Shown: positions 58,974 through 64,000 of the stretch, one piece after another
Layout of the letters: each line of letters starts with the position of its first letter
How positions within the stretch are numbered: the stretch's first letter is position 1
Source: Algihabitans albus
GTDB taxonomy: Bacteria; Pseudomonadota; Alphaproteobacteria; Kiloniellales; DSM-21159
Reading direction: 5' to 3'
DNA: 64,000 nt
NCBI RefSeq assembly: GCF_003572205.1
Contig: NZ_QXNY01000002.1
Coordinates: forward strand, 1,047,283-1,111,282
Position numbers and translations under genes: made by a program
Notes under the pieces: model-generated
What the model was told of the DNA's origin: nothing
The model's database searches: none
The model's input: the letters and a program-made list of their open reading frames with translations, nothing else

Positions 58974-58991
58974 ACTCGTTAAGCATCGAAT
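58974..58991. promoter_or_regulatory. 18-bp site related to the catabolic operator, upstream of the Rieske gene
   Basis: ACTCGTTAAGCATCGAAT matches the layout AyT-N11-CGAAT of the sites at 55087-55104 and 62796-62813, ending 20 bases before the oxygenase start. The dyad is degenerate. Confidence 0.4.
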
Positions 58992-59011
58992 AAAAACAGA
59001 GGACCGTCGCG

Positions 59012-60253
59012 ATGGATGAGATGGCACCTTCGGCAGGGGAGCGCCGGTGGTCGGAGGAAGGGTACAGTCGCGTGCCCTACTGGCTCTACACCGATCAAGA
59101 TATCTACGACCGCGAGCAGCGCCTGATCTTCCAAGGCCCCTTCTGGAGCTACGTCGCGCTCTCGGCGGAGTTGGCCGAGCCCGGGGACTTCAAGCGCACC
59201 TTCATCGGCGATCGCTCGGTGGTGATCGTGCGCGACGCGGCCGGAGAGATTCGCGGTTTCGAGAATCGCTGCGCCCACCGCGGCGTGCAGTTCTGCCGCA
59301 CCCATCGGGGCAAGGCGAAGGACTTCATGTGCCCCTACCACCAGTGGACCTACGACCTGCAGGGCAACCTGATCGGCGTTCCGTTCCGCCGCGGCGTCAA
59401 ACGCCAGGGTGGAATGCCGGAGGACTTCGACCCGAAGAACCACGGCCTGCGCAAGCTGCGCACGGCCGAGCGTCACGGGGTCGTCTTCGCCAGCTTCGAT
59501 CCGGCCGTACCTTCGTTGGAGGAATACCTGGGGGCGGCGATGCTGGGCTACTTCGACCGCGTCTTCGACGGCCGCGAGCTGAAGGTGCTGGGCTACCAGC
59601 GTCAGCGGACGCCGGCGAACTGGAAGCTGATGTTCGAGAACATCAAGGATCCCTATCACGCCAGCCTGTTGCATGTTTTTCTGGTCACCTTCGGTCTCTT
59701 CCGGGCGGACAACGACTCGAGCGTCGAGATGGACGCCAGCGGCCGGCACGCCGTTCTGGTCTCCCGCAAGGGCGAGCAGAAGAAGTCCGAAGACCTGTCG
59801 GACATGAAGAGCTTTCGCGAAACCCTTCAGCTCAACGACCCGCGGCTGCTCGATCCGGTGCGCGAGTTCCCCGGCACGGCGACGGTGGTCATGCAAACCC
59901 TCTGGCCCAACCTGATCGTGCAGCAGCAGTCGAACACGCTGGCGATACGCCAGCTCGTGACACGCGGCCCGAACGCCTTCGACCTGATCTGGACCTACTT
60001 CGCCTATGAGGACGACGAAGAGGCGATGGTCACCCGCCGTTTGCGCCAGGCGAATCTGATGGGCCCGGCCGGTTACGTCTCGCTCGACGACAGCGAGGTC
60101 ATGGAGTTCTCCCAGGTCGGCATCGCCCAGGCACCGCAAGCCAGCGGCGTCATCGAGATGGGCGGGCATGACACGGAGGACACGTCGCACATGGTGACCG
60201 AAAGCGCGATCCGCGCCTTCTACAAGTACTACCGACAAATCATGGGGGTCTAG
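59012..60253 (+). CDS. Rieske aromatic-ring hydroxylating oxygenase, alpha subunit (salicylate-5-hydroxylase-like)
   Basis: A 413-residue oxygenase large subunit. The Rieske [2Fe-2S] ligands are C87, H89, C107 and H110 (CAHRG and CPYHQW). The mononuclear iron site is in NIKDPYHASLLH (D213, H216, H221), with an acidic partner in SLDDSEV (359-360). From memory its N-terminal half closely follows the NagG-type salicylate 5-hydroxylase: GVPFRRGVK, GGMPEDFD and YFDRVFDGR. It adds hydroxyl to an aromatic acid. The beta subunit follows by three bases, TauE by 40 more. Confidence 0.92.
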   Translation: MDEMAPSAGERRWSEEGYSRVPYWLYTDQDIYDREQRLIFQGPFWSYVALSAELAEPGDFKRTFIGDRSVVIVRDAAGEIRGFENRCAHRGVQFCRTHRGKAKDFMCPYHQWTYDLQGNLIGVPFRRGVKRQGGMPEDFDPKNHGLRKLRTAERHGVVFASFDPAVPSLEEYLGAAMLGYFDRVFDGRELKVLGYQRQRTPANWKLMFENIKDPYHASLLHVFLVTFGLFRADNDSSVEMDASGRHAVLVSRKGEQKKSEDLSDMKSFRETLQLNDPRLLDPVREFPGTATVVMQTLWPNLIVQQQSNTLAIRQLVTRGPNAFDLIWTYFAYEDDEEAMVTRRLRQANLMGPAGYVSLDDSEVMEFSQVGIAQAPQASGVIEMGGHDTEDTSHMVTESAIRAFYKYYRQIMGV

Positions 60254-60256
60254 GCC

Positions 60257-60766
60257 ATGGATCCTGCCACCCAACTACGCGCCCTGCCCGACGATCTGGC
60301 TCTGCGGATCGCGGTCGAGGACTTCTACGCCCGCTACGTTGAAATCGCCGACGATCCGCAGCGCCTCGAGGTCTGGCCGGACCTCTTCACCGAAGACGGA
60401 CAGTATCGCGTGCTGCCGCAGGAGAACTGGCAGCAGGGCTGGCCCCTGGCGCTAGTCCGTGCCGAAAGCCGCGGCATGCTGAAGGATCGGGTCTCGGCGG
60501 CGCAAGGCATCAACACCTACACACCGCGCGTGATGCGCCACCTGGTCTCCAACATCCGCTGCAGCGGCGGCAGCGAAGGCGAGATCGAGACAAAAGCCTG
60601 CTTCGCCGTGTTCGAAACAATGATCGACGAGCCCAGCCGGGTCTTCGCGACCGGTCTTTACCGCGACCGGCTGGTCGAAGAAACCGATGGCGTCCTGCGG
60701 TTGCGCGAGCATATCGTCGTGCTGGACAACGATCTGGTCCCCAACAGTATCGTCTATCCACTCTGA
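60257..60766 (+). CDS. Aromatic-ring hydroxylating dioxygenase, beta subunit
   Basis: A 169-residue NTF2-fold subunit of the standard length. The motifs FYARYVEIADDPQRLEVWPD, LFTEDGQYRVLPQENWQQGW and the RAESRGMLKDRV segment are typical of small oxygenase components such as NagH or BenB. It stabilises the alpha trimer and shapes the active site. It starts three bases after the alpha stop. A ferredoxin is missing next to it, so electrons must come from the flavin reductase at 50 kb by way of a ferredoxin encoded elsewhere. Confidence 0.92.
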   Translation: MDPATQLRALPDDLALRIAVEDFYARYVEIADDPQRLEVWPDLFTEDGQYRVLPQENWQQGWPLALVRAESRGMLKDRVSAAQGINTYTPRVMRHLVSNIRCSGGSEGEIETKACFAVFETMIDEPSRVFATGLYRDRLVEETDGVLRLREHIVVLDNDLVPNSIVYPL

Positions 60767-60805
60767 CGCCCGGTAGAGGGCCGGGCAGGCAGCCGGCACC
60801 GTAGA

Positions 60806-61561
60806 ATGACCGCTGTACTTGAGCTGTCGACGGCGACACTGGCCTGGTGCTTCGCGGCCCTCCTGCTCGGCGGTACCGTCAAGGGGACTATCGGCATCGG
60901 GCTGCCGTTGGTCTCGGTACCGCTGTTGGCGATGCAGCTTCCGGTCCCGACCGCGATCGCGGTCCTCGGCCTGCCGGTGCTGATCAGCAACCTTGTGCAG
61001 ATGAACGTCGGAGGCGGCCTGCGCCCCGCCGTGGCCCGCTTCTGGCCGCTCCTGGCAGCGCTTGTCTGCGGCATCCTGATCGGGGCGCATCTCCTGGCCG
61101 CCATCGACGAACGGCGCCTGTCCCTGTTCCTGGGCTGCCTGGTTATCGTCTTCGCGCTGCTCAACCTGGTCGGCGGTCGCCTGACCATTCCCCTCTCGGC
61201 CGAACGATGGATCGGGCCGCCACTGGGCTTCGCCGCCGGCGTGTTGGGTGGGCTGTCGTCCTTCTTCGGCCCGCCGGTGGTGATGTACTTCGTCGCCCTG
61301 AAAATGCCTAAGACCAGCTTTGTCTCGGCGATCGCGCTGATCTACTTCGCCGGCACCCTGCCGCTCTATGCGGCGATGGCCTGGCTCAGCCTCTTCGGCC
61401 TGCCTGAGGTGGCTCTGTCGGCGCTGGCGCTGCTCCCTGTCGGCGTCGGTCTCTGGATCGGACAGCATCTGCGCCAGCGGCTGCCGCAGGACCTCTTCAG
61501 CCGCCTGGTTCTGGTCCTCCTGACGGTGATCGGCGCAACGCTGATCTGGCGCGCGCTGTGA
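60806..61561 (+). CDS. TauE/SafE family sulfite/anion exporter-like membrane protein
   Basis: A 251-residue protein with about eight helices in two repeats: GGTVKGTIGIGLPLVSVPLL near the N-terminus and AAGVLGGLSSFFGPPVVMYF in the second half carry the paired TauE motif. Members export sulfite or sulfonate-derived anions. It lies 40 bases after the oxygenase beta gene on the same strand and so is probably co-transcribed, suggesting that ring oxygenation releases sulfite or another anion. The neutral alternative is an importer-type role of unknown kind. Confidence 0.9.
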   Translation: MTAVLELSTATLAWCFAALLLGGTVKGTIGIGLPLVSVPLLAMQLPVPTAIAVLGLPVLISNLVQMNVGGGLRPAVARFWPLLAALVCGILIGAHLLAAIDERRLSLFLGCLVIVFALLNLVGGRLTIPLSAERWIGPPLGFAAGVLGGLSSFFGPPVVMYFVALKMPKTSFVSAIALIYFAGTLPLYAAMAWLSLFGLPEVALSALALLPVGVGLWIGQHLRQRLPQDLFSRLVLVLLTVIGATLIWRAL

Positions 61562-61573
61562 GGCCGCCAGGTC

Positions 61574-62734
61574 TCAGTCGGGCCAGTTCTGCAGCAGATC
61601 GACGGGGTCGCCGTAGCGAGACGCCATCTCGACGACGGACGGCGCCTCCAGAGATTTCAGGAAGCCGCCGTCGATCAGCGTCGTGTTCCCCGCGGTGACG
61701 GTCATGTTGTAGTTGATCAGGTCCATGTGCACCGGCGGCTCCTCCCACTGCGGCATGACCCGGCGGATATAGTCGGAGGGCCCGGCCAGGTCGATCCCCC
61801 AATGCAAGGCACCCGGGGAGTTCGAGCCAGCCGGGTAGACCGTGTAGCGCGGCGCCTTGGGGTTGAAGCCGCAGCCCAACTCGATCAACTGCCCGTCAGT
61901 CAGCATATCCCGGAAGATCGCGGCGAAGTCGCCATCCCCTCGGACCCCGGTGATACGGTCGCGCGCGAAGACGACCTCGAAGCGCTCGTCGAAGGGCTTT
62001 TCGAAGCCGACCGCCCACTGCGGGATCACCACACCGTCGATCTCGGCCACCACGCCGTCGTCGTTGTCGAGCGCCGTGCGGTCGTAGAGGTTCGGCCCGT
62101 GGGTCGGCAGGTAGTGGACGTAGGCGCCCGGTTCATCCGGCGTCATCCGACCGCGCCAGCGATTGGAGCGCAGCAGATTGTTCCGCATCTCCTGCGTGAA
62201 CTTGATCCGCAGATCGGAGCCGTGCGGGCAAGTGAAGCGAAGGTCGAAGACCTGATCTTCCGGATAGAGCGCCGCAGTCTGCCGGATGATCTCACCGACG
62301 ATGTCGATGGGAAAGCGCGCCTGCGGCGTCTTCAACAGCTCCAGATCGCGGAAGTAGGTGATCTTCACCCAACGTTGGCCGCCCTTGCGCAGTGCGATGC
62401 AAAGGGGATCGATGATCGAACAGAACCAGGTCGAGATCACGAAGGTCGCCGTCTCCAGGATCGGCTTGATTTCCTCCGGAATCTCCGTGTGCTGGGTCGT
62501 GTGGCTCATGACCACCATCGGCTCCGTACCGCGTGCGCGCGCCAGGCCGCAGATCGCCTGGATCACCTTCGGGTCGATGGTCCGGTCGGCCAGGAAGACG
62601 ACCCGGTCGTCTCCGGTAAAACAGAAGGTCCGGGTGAAATTCTCGAGAGCCTGGAAATACTCGGCCGTCTGAACCGTCTCGAAGGTCTTTTCCCGCGGCA
62701 AGCCGACATAGGGGGTCTCACGCGACGTCTGCAT
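61574..62734 (-). CDS. M29 aminopeptidase-like / NicX-like metalloenzyme
   Basis: A 386-residue protein of the superfamily uniting M29 aminopeptidases and 2,5-dihydroxypyridine 5,6-dioxygenase (NicX). The C-terminal metal site is visible as E285 (LIELGCGFNP), H311 (GALHWGIDL) and the HxD pair H336-D338 (PVHMDLIN). In an aromatic cluster, NicX-type ring cleavage of a hydroxylated pyridine or a related hydrolase step is more plausible than peptide hydrolysis. It converges with the TauE gene, stops 12 bases apart. The family call is firm, the reaction is inference. Confidence 0.8.
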   Translation of the reverse strand: MQTSRETPYVGLPREKTFETVQTAEYFQALENFTRTFCFTGDDRVVFLADRTIDPKVIQAICGLARARGTEPMVVMSHTTQHTEIPEEIKPILETATFVISTWFCSIIDPLCIALRKGGQRWVKITYFRDLELLKTPQARFPIDIVGEIIRQTAALYPEDQVFDLRFTCPHGSDLRIKFTQEMRNNLLRSNRWRGRMTPDEPGAYVHYLPTHGPNLYDRTALDNDDGVVAEIDGVVIPQWAVGFEKPFDERFEVVFARDRITGVRGDGDFAAIFRDMLTDGQLIELGCGFNPKAPRYTVYPAGSNSPGALHWGIDLAGPSDYIRRVMPQWEEPPVHMDLINYNMTVTAGNTTLIDGGFLKSLEAPSVVEMASRYGDPVDLLQNWPD

Positions 62735-63094
62735 CTTTCCTCCCGCTGCGCAGCGCGGCTTTCCGCCGCTTGTCAGATCGCCAGCCTATCAAATCATTAA
62801 CGCCTTAGCGAATGATCTGGTTTTGCATGCTCTGCAGATCAGGGTCTCGGCAACTGCTCGCAAGCGGTGCCATTGGCCGAAACTTCCGGTATCCGTTCGA
62901 TCTGAGCCGGTAAGGCGTCGCATCACCGGTGCGCTTTCAGGTCATGGCGCCGCTATGGCCGGGTTCACGGGAAGCAAGTGACGCAGCGCTGGTTGCCGAC
63001 CGCCGGCTGGGTGCAAGCGATGCCGCGCAGGACGAAGGGCGCGCAAGGGTCCCCGGCTCGACGACGGTGATACGCCCGTCGGGGCCGCGGACCG
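62735..63094. other. Upstream region of the M29/NicX-like gene
   Basis: About 360 bases with no supported gene. An AT-richer patch has the candidate operator (62796-62813) and a dyad ATCATT-N12-AATGAT (62793-62816) that overlaps it. Confidence 0.4.
62796..62813. promoter_or_regulatory. 18-bp candidate operator upstream of the M29/NicX-like gene
   Basis: ATTAACGCCTTAGCGAAT shares 12 of 18 positions, including the half-site TAGCGAAT, with the palindrome at 55087-55104. It lies about 60 bases upstream of the NicX-like gene. The overlap with a second dyad makes the exact site uncertain. Confidence 0.5.
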
Positions 63095-63295
63095 CTACGC
63101 CCCCGTTCGGCGCGGAGCCGGTTGACTCGCCGCCGCGGGTGGCGCCGGCTCTGCCTGGGACTGAGGCTGAGGCGGGGACGCGCCCTGCACCACCAGACAG
63201 TCGATTGCGCTCTCGCACAGACTGTGGCAGAGGCCGCTCGGATCCTCGGCGCGCAGCCGCAGTCGAACGAAACGACCGCGCTGCGCCAGGTCCAC
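63095..63295 (-). CDS. Possible small protein, unrecognised
   Basis: A 66-residue frame from GTG 63295: MDLAQRGRFVRLRLRAEDPS, then GLCHSLCESAIDCLVVQGAS, then a proline- and glutamine-rich tail. Codon choice looks coding (GC-rich third positions) and three cysteines are clustered. There is no recognised domain, the start is not marked by a ribosome site, and other frames in this region are open too. It may be chance. Confidence 0.25.
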   Translation of the reverse strand: MDLAQRGRFVRLRLRAEDPSGLCHSLCESAIDCLVVQGASPPQPQSQAEPAPPAAASQPAPRRTGA

Positions 63296-63432
63296 CGTTA
63301 CGAACTGCGGCTGGCGGACGGTCAGAAGCTGCGGTGCGCGCGCACAACGAGGTCAGTCTGCCGGCATCCCCCGCACCGATGAGGACTGCCTCCGGCAGCC
63401 GTTAATCACCCGGCAGTCACGCCTCATCGGGC

Positions 63433-63825
63433 TCAGACTGCCGCCTTACGCTCGAGGTAGACCGTCCGAGCCAGCATCAGGAACAATCCGATGCTGCCGG
63501 TAAAGATAACGGCGAGCACCCAGACCTCCGATTTCATGCCGGCCGCCCGCGCGCGGTTCTGGAGAAGGAAGAAGGCCGCCGTCACGCTCATCCAGCGATC
63601 GAACCAGACCTGCAGTCCCCACTGGGATCCAACGAGCATCGGCAAGAAGCCGAAAAGCCCCTCCTCGACGATCGCGAGACCGGTCCACAGCGCGAAGGGA
63701 ATCACGACCGCCGCCGGGATGAGCCAGGCCGGCAAGGAGACCCGTTCCTTCGTCTGGGTGACGAGCAGCATGGCAATGGCGGCGACGGCGAAACCGGCGA
63801 GCGCAATCAATTCGGAATGCGACAC
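63433..63825 (-). CDS. Small integral membrane protein of unknown function
   Basis: About 130 residues with four predicted helices: ELIALAGFAVAAIAMLLVTQ, SLPAWLIPAAVVIPFALWTG, a central segment around MLVGSQWGLQVWFDRWMSVT, and VWVLAVIFTGSIGLFLMLAR. The short loops include NRARAAGMKSE. The layout resembles small DUF2834-like membrane proteins, but I cannot name the family with confidence. GTG 63825 has GGGAGG at a normal distance; a TTG two codons upstream is too close to it. The stop lies at 63433-63435, and no partner genes adjoin it. Confidence 0.72.
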   Translation of the reverse strand: MSHSELIALAGFAVAAIAMLLVTQTKERVSLPAWLIPAAVVIPFALWTGLAIVEEGLFGFLPMLVGSQWGLQVWFDRWMSVTAAFFLLQNRARAAGMKSEVWVLAVIFTGSIGLFLMLARTVYLERKAAV

Positions 63826-64000
63826 CCTCAATCCTCCCTATCGGTCAGGAAACAGCTACCCCACAGGGAGGACTTCAGCCGCCGCAAGGCGAACTGACGT
63901 CACTCCCGCGGGAAACCACCATCGGCATGGTGTTCAACAGTCGCGAGAATTGCCACCCTGCCGTCACCTGTTGCCGTATGTGGGCCGGGTTATGAGGTCT

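Noticed and set aside
56587..59019. An 810-codon frame overlapping the TRAP permease and MarR genes
   Set aside because: Same-strand shadow frame of the permease; its composition is Arg/Gly/Asp-rich without hydrophobic segments.
1..64000. CRISPR arrays, tRNA or rRNA genes, transposases or prophage genes
   Set aside because: I saw no regularly spaced repeats, no tRNA cloverleaf, no rRNA core sequence and no transposase or phage-like product anywhere in the window.

Overview
The window is one GC-rich, densely coded stretch, most likely from an alphaproteobacterium (perhaps Rhodospirillales in the broad sense). Pointers are a Caulobacter-type CC0125/CC1285 lipoprotein, a DUF1127 protein, two tripartite tricarboxylate (TTT) transporters and a TAXI-TRAP transporter, and a cyanide-insensitive-type cydAB. 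I see no rRNA, tRNA, CRISPR array, phage or insertion sequence. The taxonomic call is inference.

Layout. 1-9.9 kb: a sulfide/persulfide-type pair (truncated DUF442 sulfur transferase plus MBL hydrolase), a YtoQ protein, an RND efflux pump, a half-size UPF0016 Mn exporter behind a yybP-ykoY Mn2+ riboswitch, and a GbsR-cydA-cydB unit with a perfect 20-bp palindrome in its promoter. 10-17 kb: housekeeping-like genes (DUF1127, GcvA-like LysR, YcaQ-type DNA glycosylase, SDR, AraC, AlaX editing protein, O-antigen ligase). 17.2-24.7 kb: a six-gene minus-strand operon tctCBA, cysteine-dioxygenase-like, four-domain rhodanese, PLP C-S lyase, with a divergent LysR gene. It looks like an uptake and breakdown route for an organosulfur carboxylate.

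24.8-48 kb: an iron region. It holds a PepSY membrane protein, two paralogous FecI-FecR-receptor modules, a broken VOC gene, a second TTT system whose divergent promoter carries a Fur-like box, an AraC-receptor-FptX-like siderophore cassette, and a fourth TonB receptor. A short inverted repeat (TGCGA-N5-WCGCA) lies just upstream of three receptors, and Fur-like relatives lie upstream of four other iron genes.

48.5-62.7 kb: a REC-histidine kinase, then an aromatic catabolic cluster around a divergent promoter. It comprises a salicylate-5-hydroxylase-like Rieske oxygenase (alpha, beta), a TauE-type exporter, a gentisate-dioxygenase-like bicupin, an M29/NicX-like enzyme, a DapA-family aldolase, an ornithine-cyclodeaminase-family protein, an AhpD-like protein, a flavin reductase, a TAXI-TRAP importer and a MarR regulator. 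The most novel candidates are the organosulfur operon, the iron-linked TTT system and this aromatic cluster; the substrates of all three are unknown.
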